DNA of 64,000 bases from Ekhidna lutea (GTDB taxonomy: Bacteria > Bacteroidota > Bacteroidia > Cytophagales > Cyclobacteriaceae): positions 62,001 through 126,000 of the forward strand of contig NZ_FZPD01000003.1 of the NCBI RefSeq assembly GCF_900188325.1. The letters are read 5' to 3'. Below the pieces are notes generated by a model, which had not been told where the DNA came from, made no database searches, and saw only the letters and a list, made by a program, of their open reading frames with translations. The translations under genes and the position numbers were made by a program. Below are positions 1 to 9,158 of the stretch, piece after piece. The number at the start of each line of letters is the position of its first letter. Position 1 is the first letter of the stretch.

Positions 1-2560
1 AGTCATCGCATAGTATCAGTTCAAACTCACCTTTAGTATATGCCCTTGAGAGAATCAGTTCACCAATATCGTTGATGTAACTAACTACATGATAGCCTGC
101 CTTGTCTAAATGCTGATCGGCGAAGAACACCGGATTATGATTGTTTCCTATGTTGAAAATGTCGGTGAACTCGGGCTTTAAAAGCTCACCAAATTGATTG
201 CTGATGAGTCCATACTTTCCGTCCCTAACAAAACGATATATTTCTTGTTCGTCATTTTGAACTAACAGTTTCATGCTTTCAATAGCGGGAAATAATGACT
301 CCTCAAATGAATTGATGATTAAATATGACTGATCGTTTTTTACCAAATAGCTACTGTCGTTCCACTGCTGGATTTGATCATAATTGAATGAAAGAATTTC
401 TTCTTTAGAAAAATCAACAAGCCCGAATTTTCCGTTTTTCTTTGCCAGGTAGTATTCGCCCAATCGTGTCACTCGTGCTTCATATTCAGTTTCAATCAAC
501 TCATTAATTGTGGGGTCATAGCAACCGATCTTGCCATCAATTAAAGTAAGTACCAATCCATCTTTCTCATCAATATTGTCAAAAACGGGGTTTAAGATCC
601 ATGCCCCATTGGTATCAATTAGTCCTTGCTTATTTCTGACTTGAACCTTTACAAGAGAATCATTTAACAGCGTAATTTTTGTGAATTCACCGGAAATCAC
701 CTCTTGTCCGTAGTGATTATAAATACCCGCGGATTCATCCTTTGCCAGCATCAGATAGTTTGTATTGGCGGGAAAAGTTGAAATCTGATGGCCATCTAGT
801 GGAATATTTTCTCCATTTGAAAAGAGCAGTTCTTGTTTATCGTCAACGATCGTTAAAACCGCATGCTCATTGATCACCTTTAAGGAGTCATAATCTCGAG
901 ATGGCAATAGACCTTTTTTTCGAGGCAGAAGCATCCAGTCGTTTTCAGTTTGTATAGCCAGCCACCCTGCATTTGATTCAAGGTATGGGTAGTGCTGGTC
1001 CATGATGTCTTCCTCCGATTCATTGTACAGCCGATACCCTTGATCTGATCTCAGGTACCAACCTGAGGATTCAGGATAGATTTCGTATGGTCCCCATGGA
1101 ATGCGAAAATTGAGAGTTGAATCCAGTAAGCACTCGCGATTGTCCCTGAAGCCAATGAGAGCGTTATCGTTTACCAGCTCGATATCATCAAATTTAAATT
1201 CCAGTGAAAGCCCATTTTCTTCCACCTCCTTCAGAATAAGCCGGGTGTTATAAACAGCTATTTTTTCATCTTTTTCAAAGATCCAGAAAACACCTTCCTG
1301 ATATATATCACTATAAATGCTTTTAGCAATATTAAGCCCCATGATAGACACCAACCCCCACATATCATTTTGCTGGAATTTTATCCATTGATTAGACAAT
1401 ACTTCAGCATCCTGTACTGGTTGGCTAATAATTGAAAATCCACTTTTATGATATAGCCACCACTTGCCTTTCTGCTTTATTAAACCTACAGCATCTCCAA
1501 TGTTCCTGTAATCCTCCACATTTTCAATTACAATATTCCCGTTCTTGGTTATAATCCTCCCGTTTGCATCAGACTCTGCAAAGATCCAGTCATCAGATAC
1601 AAGTTCACACTTGTAGGCATGCGGGATGTTTTGGTAAGTGGAACTGATAGCCTTTTTTCCACTCTTTTCGTAAAAACCAATAAGTTGATTTTCTACTACA
1701 GGAAATAACTCAAGTGGTATAGCTGCAATCGCAATTTGCAATGAGTCTCTGGCAGGGTGAAAAATGTAGTCTTTCTTTCCTGATAAATAATATCGAACAT
1801 CCGCTGCTTGCTTTTTTAATGTTGGGATATTCGAAAAGGAGATGAACGACTCCAGATCGTCTATTTGACCAGAGGCGGTAGAAACTTTCAGCACATATTG
1901 CTCAAGCCTCGCTCTATGTCGAGTAAATGGATACATGTCCAGGAACTGATAATATGCCTGTAGGTTGCCATTTTTTTCTAACTCCCTGACACGCATATCA
2001 TCTAAAATGGAGTCAGCCTTTGGTTTAAAAATGGAAGTCGGGTGTTCCTCGACAAAGTCTATTAAAGCCTTCTGGTTTTTGACCCTGGATGCGAGGTTGA
2101 ATTCGATACTATCCACCTTATAGGTCAGGATGTCGTCGTAGATGGAATTAGGAAAATTATTCTGAAAGTTTTGCGCTTTTGCTACAGAAAGATTCTTTAA
2201 AGTGTTTTGAAATGATCGATCACGGATTTGTTCGAATAGTTTATTGATTTTTTCACCTGTAACACCATCCTCCCTTAAGTCCGCTTTCACCTCTTCACTG
2301 GCATTAGTAAAATCTGATTGTGATTTAGTAATTGATAATCTGGAAGAGTCAAGGCTATAATTGACGTAATCACGATTAAAGAAAAGCAAGGCCTGGTAGT
2401 AGCTAATTCCGGGATTGTTTGGTTCTTTTTCGTATCCTTTTATGATTAGTTCATGGGCTCTCTCATATTCTTTTTTTTCCATTGCTTTTTGAATACGATC
2501 TACCGTACCAAAGACAATTAGCTGCGGAAACAGGATTAATATGATGATCTGTTTGAGCAT
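1..2560 (-). CDS. WG-repeat secreted protein, C-terminus cut by window edge
   Basis: An open frame runs from ATG at 2560 through the window edge, giving 853 residues without a stop. An in-frame TAA lies just upstream of this ATG, so the start is fixed. The first ~19 residues are hydrophobic after MLKQ and look like a signal peptide. Residues ~20-340 are charged and helical, and resemble TPR-type sequence. From ~residue 390 the protein shows irregular repeats such as KGKWWLYHKSG, NDMWGLVSIMG, NKQGLIDTNG, NGKFGLVDF and DGKYGLIS, which is the WG (KWG) repeat signature. WG repeats probably form a beta-rich scaffold, but their ligand is generally unknown. Expected location is the periplasm or cell surface. 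The remainder of the protein lies outside the window. Confidence 0.85.
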   Translation of the reverse strand, partial: MLKQIIILILFPQLIVFGTVDRIQKAMEKKEYERAHELIIKGYEKEPNNPGISYYQALLFFNRDYVNYSLDSSRLSITKSQSDFTNASEEVKADLREDGVTGEKINKLFEQIRDRSFQNTLKNLSVAKAQNFQNNFPNSIYDDILTYKVDSIEFNLASRVKNQKALIDFVEEHPTSIFKPKADSILDDMRVRELEKNGNLQAYYQFLDMYPFTRHRARLEQYVLKVSTASGQIDDLESFISFSNIPTLKKQAADVRYYLSGKKDYIFHPARDSLQIAIAAIPLELFPVVENQLIGFYEKSGKKAISSTYQNIPHAYKCELVSDDWIFAESDANGRIITKNGNIVIENVEDYRNIGDAVGLIKQKGKWWLYHKSGFSIISQPVQDAEVLSNQWIKFQQNDMWGLVSIMGLNIAKSIYSDIYQEGVFWIFEKDEKIAVYNTRLILKEVEENGLSLEFKFDDIELVNDNALIGFRDNRECLLDSTLNFRIPWGPYEIYPESSGWYLRSDQGYRLYNESEEDIMDQHYPYLESNAGWLAIQTENDWMLLPRKKGLLPSRDYDSLKVINEHAVLTIVDDKQELLFSNGENIPLDGHQISTFPANTNYLMLAKDESAGIYNHYGQEVISGEFTKITLLNDSLVKVQVRNKQGLIDTNGAWILNPVFDNIDEKDGLVLTLIDGKIGCYDPTINELIETEYEARVTRLGEYYLAKKNGKFGLVDFSKEEILSFNYDQIQQWNDSSYLVKNDQSYLIINSFEESLFPAIESMKLLVQNDEQEIYRFVRDGKYGLISNQFGELLKPEFTDIFNIGNNHNPVFFADQHLDKAGYHVVSYINDIGELILSRAYTKGEFELILCDD

Positions 2561-2696
2561 TTCAATGGCAAATTAACGCAAGCAGACCCATCTCTGTTAG
2601 CTAAATGCCTGACTTATTTTGAGAGCTGAAAATTCGATATTTATAAGGAAGTAATAGAATTAAATGGTTATATTTACTGTCTACATTTACAGGCGA

Positions 2697-2799
2697 GTAA
2701 ATTAGGCGGTGATTAGATTCGATGAAGATCGAATCGAAAGTTCGATCCAACCAGCACATTGGGATCGGCTATGGGAGTACTAAGGTGCTCCCTTTTTTT
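2697..2799 (+). ncRNA. Candidate three-hairpin small RNA
   Basis: This plus-strand stretch lies between two minus-strand genes and cannot be the tail of either. It contains hairpin 1 (2716-2735, perfect 8-bp stem GATTCGAT/ATCGAATC, loop GAAG), hairpin 2 (2743-2767, stem CGATCCAA against TTGGGATCG with one bulged G, loop CCAGCACA) and hairpin 3 (2773-2792, 8 bp with one G-U pair, loop TAAG), followed by seven T. A TAnnTTT-like -7 element, TACATTTA at 2682-2689, would place the 5' end near 2697. I do not recognise the family. The 5' end is inferred; the hairpins and T-tract are seen directly. Confidence 0.6.
2773..2799 (+). terminator. Intrinsic terminator of the small RNA candidate
   Basis: The stem GGGAGTAC/GTGCTCCC has a 4-base TAAG loop and is followed directly by TTTTTTT. 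On the opposite strand no T-run follows the stem, so it works only for plus-strand transcription. Both flanking protein genes are on the minus strand. Confidence 0.8.
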
Positions 2800-2827
2800 A
2801 TGCCTATTCTATCTTAAATCTTAAATC

Positions 2828-3982
2828 CTATTCTATCTTAAACTTAATCTTTAGCTCTTCCTGAGAGGGGGTTCGCTCGGTTCCTTCAAGATCAAAAGCA
2901 TAATGAGGTGTGTTACCACACACATCCTCAAGCCTCGGGTCAATTAATAACTCCAACTCCTGTGAGCCTTGATGTCTCCATAGAATCTGTAATTGTTCCG
3001 GGTTCTCAAAATTGATCTGAACAGGTAGTATTTGACCTTCCATATTCCGCAGAAAAAGCATTCGCTGTGCTAATGGTTGATCCAGGGGATGATCTGTAAC
3101 GACCGTTAGAATCCCAATACCATTATTCACTTTTGCCTTTAGGGCCCAGTTGTTGATATTCATTGCACCACGGAGAGGATTGGTGGCATTAATGGTTTGA
3201 GTAAACGCTTCCTTTAGTGGTTCTCCACTTGACCCCTTCCACGCAGGGTCGATTTTGAGGGTATAGCTGTTGCCAGCAAGCAAAACATCACCCAGTGTCA
3301 TGTTTGGCCCAACCCCCTGCTTGACCCTCCCAGGGTGAAGAAGTAGGGTCAGACGCGTATGATCGATGTTCCAAAGTCCTTCTGGTACGATTACAAATGG
3401 ATCCACCAATGCTTTGCCATTCTTATCTTCTATTGTGATAAAATCGTACGGGTTTTGCAGGCTCATAGGTGCAGAAAAGTAAACGTAAAATCTCAGGAGG
3501 TTTGCCGGAACGTCGTGCAACTTCGGGATGAAAGAAATGACCTCTGGCTGGGTAGCTTCTGGCGGCTCAAAGGAAGCCACATCACTGTATATACTAGTCT
3601 CTTCTATTTGCCCCGATAGCAACTCTGCGAGCTTAGGATAGGAAAAAGTAACGAGGTATTTGATATTGGGATCAGGTAGAAATTTCGGTGTGAACGAAAG
3701 ATGATTGGTTTCAATACCATAGGCTCCTAACACTGCAGGCCCACTCGGGGAGGTTTGGACATAAAAGAAAGAAGACCACTCGTCAAAGTTTAGATTTCTT
3801 TCTTCAATAAGTCTTACGATATCTTCAGGAACCAGCCGGGTAGTAATGGTCCCATATCGATCCGACTGGGGCAATGTTTTTGCCGTAAAAAAACTTTGAC
3901 CATTGACGGTACTAACGGCGAGTAAAAAACAAAGGAGGCTCCATAGGCCTCCTTTTTTGATGTTTGTTTTAATGTGGATCAC
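2828..3982 (-). CDS. Secreted protein of unknown function with Ig-like region
   Basis: About 384 residues with a signal peptide (hydrophobic run LWSLLCFLLAVSTVNG after a KKGG basic stretch). No catalytic motif is recognised. The middle (~150-260) has phrases such as LRFYVYFSAPMSLQNP and VLLAGNSYTLKIDPAW, which resemble bacterial Ig-like (SbsA-type) surface domains; this is a weak match. I chose the GTG at 3982 because it overlaps the TGA of the upstream gene as GTGA, suggesting translational coupling. A TTG at 3994 would extend the N-terminus by four residues. The gene is second in an operon with the secreted protein at 3979-5136, so the two probably act together. Function unknown. Confidence 0.8.
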   Translation of the reverse strand: MIHIKTNIKKGGLWSLLCFLLAVSTVNGQSFFTAKTLPQSDRYGTITTRLVPEDIVRLIEERNLNFDEWSSFFYVQTSPSGPAVLGAYGIETNHLSFTPKFLPDPNIKYLVTFSYPKLAELLSGQIEETSIYSDVASFEPPEATQPEVISFIPKLHDVPANLLRFYVYFSAPMSLQNPYDFITIEDKNGKALVDPFVIVPEGLWNIDHTRLTLLLHPGRVKQGVGPNMTLGDVLLAGNSYTLKIDPAWKGSSGEPLKEAFTQTINATNPLRGAMNINNWALKAKVNNGIGILTVVTDHPLDQPLAQRMLFLRNMEGQILPVQINFENPEQLQILWRHQGSQELELLIDPRLEDVCGNTPHYAFDLEGTERTPSQEELKIKFKIE

Positions 3983-5136
3983 GGATAAAGCCAATCTTTT
4001 GACAGTGAAGTTAATGCAAGCTTGCCGTTTGGCAGGCGTTGTGTCGACAAGATATATTTTTTATTGAAGTCAGCAAGTTGCTGTACCCCATTACCAGAGC
4101 GTGGAGTGTATTTAACTCCAGCTAAATATCCCTGCACTTCTTCGGTGATTTCACCATCATAATTCGCAACATCCTGAGGGTCGAAAAGGAGTAATGGTAA
4201 TGCACTGTTGGACATTAAAATGTAATCCTTTCCATTGTTTTGATATAGTACCATATCAATGGGGTAGTTGCCAGAGCCAAATTCAGCAACAGTTCGTCCT
4301 TTTACATGATTACCTGCAGTGAGTTTTGTAGCATCAATAGTAACCAAAGGTGTGCATAGGTATGCTGCTAGCATTTGCTTTTGATTATTTAGCTCGTATG
4401 GAAGGAAAGCTCTTACTGGTGATGCTGTCTCCCACTTTCCGTGAGCTCCATGGAAAATTTCCAATGTGCTTGCATTTACATTGTCAGTAAATGGAAACGA
4501 AGCTGTCCACAATGCAGAGCGAAATTCTTCATTGGAAAGCCCTGTGATGTAAAGTTTATCTCCATCAATGGCAATATCGGTTATAGCGTCAGACCTTAGT
4601 TTAGCTCCTTTTTTCCAACGATGTTCAATACTGGCATCTACAGGATTTGGAATTTTCACACTAGAATACTCCACATCCTCCAGGCTGGCTTCAGATATTT
4701 TTCCTGATGGAGAAATCCGGATAAGTATGCTTGCATCTGTGATATCGTTTGGTGTTTCCCATTTGGAAGTCCATTTAGCTCTTCCTCTGGAAACACTCAG
4801 ATAAACGTTTTGAGATATTGGATTTACAGCCATATCATGAATCATGACATTGTCTGCAGTAGTGCCCAACATACCAGCAATTTTGTCTTCAAGATCTGGA
4901 ATAGAAAGTTGTTCTTCATTTGAGCTCATTTCATCATCATCCAGATCAACTGCATATATGGCCCCTCCTTTTGAGTCCCCAATAAATAAAATGCCGTCTT
5001 TATTAAACTCCAAGACAGAAATAGAAGTAATGTTTGGAGTGCCTTTCTTCATCCCCGGATCCTTTGCTGTTACTGCAATGACAGCAAAGAGGGTGAGTGT
5101 TAATATTAAGATTTTTTGTCGCATGGGCTTATTCAT
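3979..5136 (-). CDS. Secreted beta-propeller-like protein
   Basis: 385 residues with a signal peptide (QKILILTLTLFAVIAVTA). The body reads like a quinoprotein- or NHL-type propeller: repeated short segments such as VLEFNKDGILFIGDSKGGAIYAV, HDMAVNPISQNVYLSV, ITDIAIDGDKLYITG and IDMVLYQNNGKDYILMS pair a measured or stored value with a following strand. No enzyme motif is seen. It is the first gene of a two-gene operon and its TGA overlaps the downstream GTG start by four bases. Expected in the periplasm or outside the cell. The propeller fold is inferred from repeat rhythm, and the substrate is unknown. Confidence 0.8.
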   Translation of the reverse strand: MNKPMRQKILILTLTLFAVIAVTAKDPGMKKGTPNITSISVLEFNKDGILFIGDSKGGAIYAVDLDDDEMSSNEEQLSIPDLEDKIAGMLGTTADNVMIHDMAVNPISQNVYLSVSRGRAKWTSKWETPNDITDASILIRISPSGKISEASLEDVEYSSVKIPNPVDASIEHRWKKGAKLRSDAITDIAIDGDKLYITGLSNEEFRSALWTASFPFTDNVNASTLEIFHGAHGKWETASPVRAFLPYELNNQKQMLAAYLCTPLVTIDATKLTAGNHVKGRTVAEFGSGNYPIDMVLYQNNGKDYILMSNSALPLLLFDPQDVANYDGEITEEVQGYLAGVKYTPRSGNGVQQLADFNKKYILSTQRLPNGKLALTSLSKDWLYP

Positions 5137-5182
5137 TTAAGTGAGAGTGTTTTTTACGAATATCATCCTGAGTTAGTTATTC

Positions 5183-5219
5183 CTAAAAAGAAAAACCCAC
5201 CTACCACAGGGTGGATGGG
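5183..5219 (-). terminator. Terminator after the DUF2911 gene
   Basis: Read on the minus strand, CCCATCCACC and GGTAGGTGGG form a ~10-bp stem (one mismatch, one wobble) with a CTGT loop, followed by TTTTTCTTTTT. It lies 28 bases after the stop of the DUF2911 gene and separates it from the next minus-strand gene. Confidence 0.75.
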
Positions 5220-5246
5220 CTTTCCGGTTATGTTGGAGATTTGAGT

Positions 5247-6401
5247 TTAGTTGATATCTTCTCCTTTTTTTAGTTTTTCAATGTTCTGATCGATGATAGG
5301 AGGATTTAGGGTATCTCCAGCTGGTACATTGGCTTTAGCTAACTCCAGATATTTGATGGCTTGCTTGTAGTTACCAACGGCAGAGTAGCCCCTTGCCAAA
5401 CCATAGTTAGTAGGCCATGTCCCATTATTCTGTTTATGGTTGTATTTAAATACCTCCAATGCTTTATCCTTTTGTCCTGCTGCGATCAGCTGCCTTCCAT
5501 ACCCGTGAATGGCAAATGCAGTAGCTCCAGGCAGCTTAATAGCTTCATCCATTACTTCTGCCGCTTCATCTGTTCTGCCAGCAGCCGTTAATACTGCACC
5601 CTTTGTTGACATGGTATTCCAATTTTTCGCCCCAAAGAATGGAGCATTGATTGCCTGATCTGCCCATTTAATTGCTTCTTCATGTGCTCCAGCACCCGAA
5701 GCATACCTGGCAGCCGCACTGTAGTTGCCAGCAGTAAACCCAGCTTGATTGTTTAGCTCCGCCGTAAGTACATCCAAATGTGCTTTTACAGGATCTTTCA
5801 TCTCAATTTTGATTGGTAGTTTTTTATCTCCCCAAATCAAAGCGACTGTTGCGGAGGTAGGCTGTCTATCTATAAAGTCATAAGTCAGCCATTCTCTTGG
5901 TTCTGTATCCTCGGCTTCCACTTCTACGCGCAATGCATCATTTTCAGGCTTGTAAAAAAAGCTTCCCCAATGATTATTGTCCTTCGAAAAGATTACTGTC
6001 CACGGACCATCTTCAGCAGGAGCTACGAAAAAGCCATACTTGCCTGCTTTTAATTCTTCTCCTTCTATGAGAACGTCATGAGAAGAATAAAACGTGGTGT
6101 TTTGATCGGCACCCGCCCGCCAGGGGGAGGGGTTTTCAGCCGTACTTAGACCAAAGCCTAAATTATTAAAGCCGTATGGTACAACGGTACCAAAAATGGT
6201 CCGACCTCTTGCTCCAGGACTGCTGTATTCGATCGCCACTTTGCCAACACCACCAATGTGTTGTTTTACAAATGATCGTTGACTACCTCCACCGGGAGGA
6301 GTACTGAGCTGCGCCAATCCCACAAAACTCACAAATGAGAGGATTAGCATTCCAAAGAATTTTCTGTTGTAGTTCATAGTATTTTGAGTGTTGGTTTCCA
6401 T
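5247..6401 (-). CDS. DUF2911 and TPR domain secreted protein
   Basis: 384 residues. An N-terminal membrane-directing stretch (FFGMLILSFVSFVGLAQ) indicates export. Residues ~35-200 match the DUF2911 pattern common in Bacteroidota: VAIEYSSPGARGRTIFG, a WRAGA[D/N] motif, and strand-rich sequence ending in TVALIWGDKKLPIKIE. Residues ~215-375 are TPR-like (YASGAGAHEEAIKWADQAI, TAAGRTDEAAEVMDEAI, VGNYKQAIKYLELA). DUF2911 has no established activity. The gene is monocistronic, with a terminator downstream and a divergent TMEM175-type gene upstream. The ATG at 6401 is the longest form; a second ATG, eight codons in (MNYNRK), is also possible. Confidence 0.88.
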   Translation of the reverse strand: METNTQNTMNYNRKFFGMLILSFVSFVGLAQLSTPPGGGSQRSFVKQHIGGVGKVAIEYSSPGARGRTIFGTVVPYGFNNLGFGLSTAENPSPWRAGADQNTTFYSSHDVLIEGEELKAGKYGFFVAPAEDGPWTVIFSKDNNHWGSFFYKPENDALRVEVEAEDTEPREWLTYDFIDRQPTSATVALIWGDKKLPIKIEMKDPVKAHLDVLTAELNNQAGFTAGNYSAAARYASGAGAHEEAIKWADQAINAPFFGAKNWNTMSTKGAVLTAAGRTDEAAEVMDEAIKLPGATAFAIHGYGRQLIAAGQKDKALEVFKYNHKQNNGTWPTNYGLARGYSAVGNYKQAIKYLELAKANVPAGDTLNPPIIDQNIEKLKKGEDIN

Positions 6402-6498
6402 TTATTGGAAACGCTGAAAATATTGATGGCCTTTTTATTTTCTGTCAAGGGATTATTTTGTTTATGAATGGTTATCATTGAGTGCCTAATTCTTCGTT

Positions 6499-7248
6499 AT
6501 GAGAGATTTGAAAGATCAACTCGTGGGGCTGGATCCAAATTTTCGATACAGGGGTCTGAGCCAAACACGAATAGAGACATTTAGTGATGCAGTATTTGCG
6601 GTCGCATTTACGTTGGTTGTACTTTCCACAACAGTTCCGGAAACGTTTCAGGAATTAAGGAGGTCAATCAACGATATACTACCATCTTTTATTTGCATCG
6701 TGCTGATTGTGGTGATCTGGTATCAACATTATGTTTTTTTCTTAAGGTATGGTCTTCAAAACACCAAGACGGTCACTGTCAATACCTTTTTATTGTTCAT
6801 GCTGTTGATCTATGTATATCCGTTAAAATTTCTGGCCAGATTTCTCGTGGAATTGTATTCGGGTCTCATTTTCGGGATGCCGGACAATTTCATGGATGAT
6901 TTTGGAGGGCAGATGAATAGTGAGAACATGACGCTCCTTATGACAGCATACGGAGCTGGGGCCACTCTAATATTTTTGGCGATGACCTGGCTGTACCGAC
7001 ATGCTTATAGAAAAAGAGAAGAGCTTGAATTAAACGAATATGAAACGTTTGCTACAAAAGTGAGCCTCTGGCAGAACTTACTAATGAGCTCCATTCCCTT
7101 TCTTTCAACAATAGTTGCATTCCTGCATCCGTTTGGTCACGGAGCACTCAATTTTGGTATCGCTGGATTCATCTATATGCTCTACCCCCCGGTAATGTTC
7201 TCTTTTGGATATAAAGTAAAGAAGAAGTCTCAAAAACTTTTTGGGTAG
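6499..7248 (+). CDS. TMEM175 family (DUF1211) potassium channel-like protein
   Basis: 249 residues with about six membrane segments. Residues ~25-44 carry the family signature R-x-x-x-F-S-D (RIETFSDAVFAVAFTLVVL) in the first transmembrane helix; the FSD residues hold the pore-lining helix in TMEM175 channels. Other hydrophobic segments are FICIVLIVVIWYQHYVFFL, VNTFLLFMLLIYVYPL, LLMTAYGAGATLIFLAMTWL, LLMSSIPFLSTIVAFL and FGIAGFIYMLYPPVMFSF. Length fits bacterial members, which assemble as tetramers and pass K+. Ion selectivity cannot be judged from sequence here. It is divergent from the DUF2911 gene across ~97 bases. Confidence 0.85.
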   Translation: MRDLKDQLVGLDPNFRYRGLSQTRIETFSDAVFAVAFTLVVLSTTVPETFQELRRSINDILPSFICIVLIVVIWYQHYVFFLRYGLQNTKTVTVNTFLLFMLLIYVYPLKFLARFLVELYSGLIFGMPDNFMDDFGGQMNSENMTLLMTAYGAGATLIFLAMTWLYRHAYRKREELELNEYETFATKVSLWQNLLMSSIPFLSTIVAFLHPFGHGALNFGIAGFIYMLYPPVMFSFGYKVKKKSQKLFG

Positions 7249-7254
7249 AGAACT

Positions 7255-7301
7255 TACCAACTTTCGGGTATTGAGTTTGATTGCTTGAATATCGAACTTT
7301 A
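7255..7301 (+). promoter_or_regulatory. Operator-promoter copy 1 (dipeptidase)
   Basis: The dyad TACCAAC-TT-TCGGGTA (7255-7270) is followed directly by TTG (7271-7273), 20 bases, then GAACTTTA (7294-7301); the ATG at 7329 lies 27 bases further. The same layout occurs at 8990, 9239 and 18037. TTG at about -33 and a TTTA core at about -7 fit the Bacteroidota sigma-70 layout, and the dyad abuts the -33 element like an activator site. Confidence 0.65.
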
Positions 7302-7328
7302 AGTTCATACCAGACCTAACTCACTATC

Positions 7329-8936
7329 ATGAAAAAATATGCAGACCTGCATTGTCATCCGCACTCACGTGCATTTCATTGGATGAGACACACCAAAAAC
7401 GAAAGGAAGCCATCCAGATTTAATCCATGGAACATTGTACTCAGCAATTTCAAAAAGCAGCAGGAAGGAAAGCGGGCGTTTAGTTACTCACAGTGTGATC
7501 CCGTTAAGCTTTGGAATGGACAGACAAAATTGGTGTTCGCTTCGCTATACCCGTTCGAAAAAGGATTCTTTCAAGGAGGTGAGTTAGAGCAAAGTAAAGT
7601 CATTCGAATCCTTGATGTTTTGTCTACCTCAGGACTGGGATTTCTTAACCCAATAAAGTGGGCGCAGGCAGCCTTTGCTTTTATTACAGGAGCACCAACA
7701 GCCCTTAAAATAGCAAGGGTGTTTCTACAATCTCTTTTGATGCGAATGCCACTTCGAAGGATCAAATATTTTATATCAGGTAATTACGATTACTATGAAG
7801 AGTTGATTTTGGAACGAGATTTTCTTTTATCAAATAGCGGTGAAGTGGTCCGGAACAACGTTTATATTCCTGGATTTCGCAGGCTCATTAAAAGTGCGAG
7901 AAAGCTCCGTAAGAAATATCCGGAATCGCTGGATGCAACAGGTAAGTATGTGATTTGCTCTGAATACAACGAAGTGAAATCTGTACTTGATAATGACGAA
8001 ATCGCAATGGTTCTGACGATCGAGGGATTGCATGCGCTCGGCACGGATACTAATCTGGAAAAAGTATTGGAACGTGTTGATGAAATAAAGCAATGGGATA
8101 CCCCGGCCTTTTTTATAACGTTTGCTCATCATTTCAATAACTTTCTTGGTGGCCATGCACATAGCATACCCAATTCGCTGAGCATATTATCTGATCAAAC
8201 CGATGGAATGAACGGCGGGATGCAACCAATTGGTGAGGAGGTGGTGAGAATATTACTTGGATTAAATGAAAGCCTTGAAAAGGACGAATCTCTTGGAAGA
8301 AGAATTCTGATTGATTTGAAGCACTCATCCGCACTATCTAGAAAATGGTACTACCAAAACATTGTTGCTCCCTGCATAGCAAAAGGAGATACAATTCCAG
8401 TCATTCTTAGTCATATGGGCTTTAGTGGCTGGGGGACCCTGGAAGAATCTATCAACTATGCTAATCTGGAAAATGATCATGAGTTGAAGGATGGATTTTA
8501 CCCCTGGAACATCAATGCATGTGGGGAAGATGTGGTTTGGGCTGCAAAGACTGGAGGATTGATTGGCCTAAACTTTGATCAGCGAATCCTGGGTGATAAG
8601 AAGGACAAAATAAGGAGTATAGACCTCTTGTGGGACAATTTGAAGGCGATGGTAGAAGTGATTTTAGACAGTGATGAACTTTCAGAAGAGCAAAAATCTA
8701 TTTGTTGGTCTTACTTCACTTTAGGAACAGACTTTGAGGGGTATATAGATCCTACACAAGATTATAGCAACTCCCTTTTATTCGATGATTTTGAGCAAGA
8801 CTTATTAGACAAACTACGATTGCTTCAGGAGCTTGATGGAGCCAAGTATCACCTTAACTCTCAGGTCGAAACGGATGAAGCAGCGAGAATGATTTTCTTT
8901 GAGAATGCGCATCAATTTCTAAAGAAGCACTTCTAA
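7329..8936 (+). CDS. Peptidase M19-like membrane dipeptidase family protein
   Basis: 535 residues, longer than classic M19 dipeptidases (~350-400). Metal-site motifs appear in the family order: DLHCHP at residues 6-11 (H-x-H in place of the usual H-x-D), E in LTIEGLHAL near residue 232, H in LIDLKHSS, H in VILSHMGFSG, and a late D in GTDFEGYID. M19 enzymes hydrolyse dipeptides with a binuclear zinc centre. No signal peptide is seen, so it is probably cytoplasmic. Residues ~30-220 form a long insert with no recognised domain. It is driven by the first of four shared operator-promoters, linking it to the phospholipase-caspase operon downstream. Exact substrate unknown. Confidence 0.8.
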   Translation: MKKYADLHCHPHSRAFHWMRHTKNERKPSRFNPWNIVLSNFKKQQEGKRAFSYSQCDPVKLWNGQTKLVFASLYPFEKGFFQGGELEQSKVIRILDVLSTSGLGFLNPIKWAQAAFAFITGAPTALKIARVFLQSLLMRMPLRRIKYFISGNYDYYEELILERDFLLSNSGEVVRNNVYIPGFRRLIKSARKLRKKYPESLDATGKYVICSEYNEVKSVLDNDEIAMVLTIEGLHALGTDTNLEKVLERVDEIKQWDTPAFFITFAHHFNNFLGGHAHSIPNSLSILSDQTDGMNGGMQPIGEEVVRILLGLNESLEKDESLGRRILIDLKHSSALSRKWYYQNIVAPCIAKGDTIPVILSHMGFSGWGTLEESINYANLENDHELKDGFYPWNINACGEDVVWAAKTGGLIGLNFDQRILGDKKDKIRSIDLLWDNLKAMVEVILDSDELSEEQKSICWSYFTLGTDFEGYIDPTQDYSNSLLFDDFEQDLLDKLRLLQELDGAKYHLNSQVETDEAARMIFFENAHQFLKKHF

Positions 8937-8989
8937 GCTTCGATATACTCGCGTAAATGCTCGGTGAAAAGTACTGAAAATGAGTAGAT

Positions 8990-9037
8990 TACCCTATTTA
9001 GGGTATTGCTATTGGGATAAAAAGATTACGAACTTTA
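8990..9037 (+). promoter_or_regulatory. Operator-promoter copy 2 (29-residue peptide)
   Basis: A perfect dyad TACCCTA-TT-TAGGGTA at 8990-9005 abuts TTG (9006-9008). GAACTTTA follows after 21 bases at 9030-9037. The ATG at 9064 is 26 bases beyond it. This is the most symmetric of the four copies. Confidence 0.7.
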
Positions 9038-9063
9038 TGGTGAAATAGAAAAACACCACAGTT

Positions 9064-9153
9064 ATGAAAAAGTTTACAAGATTCGTATTCGTCGCTATCG
9101 CCGTTCTTTTAGCCTTCTTTGGATATAAAAAAGTAAGAGTCAATAAAAGTTGA
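9064..9153 (+). CDS. Small single-pass membrane peptide, 29 residues
   Basis: An ORF of 29 codons plus TGA: an MKKFTR basic start, a hydrophobic core FVFVAIAVLLAFFGY, and a basic tail KKVRVNKS. It is a complete transcription unit by inspection: operator-promoter 26 bases upstream of the ATG, and an AT-rich hairpin with a T-run ending at 9179. The shape (one short membrane helix with positive ends) resembles small stress-induced membrane proteins and type I toxin peptides, but no family is recognised. It shares its promoter design with the dipeptidase before it and the phospholipase operon after it, suggesting co-induction. Confidence 0.6.
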   Translation: MKKFTRFVFVAIAVLLAFFGYKKVRVNKS

Positions 9154-9158
9154 TTTAC

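Noticed and set aside
3983-3994. TTG start for the secreted protein at 2828
   Set aside because: The GTG at 3982 overlaps the upstream stop as GTGA and is the more plausible coupled start.
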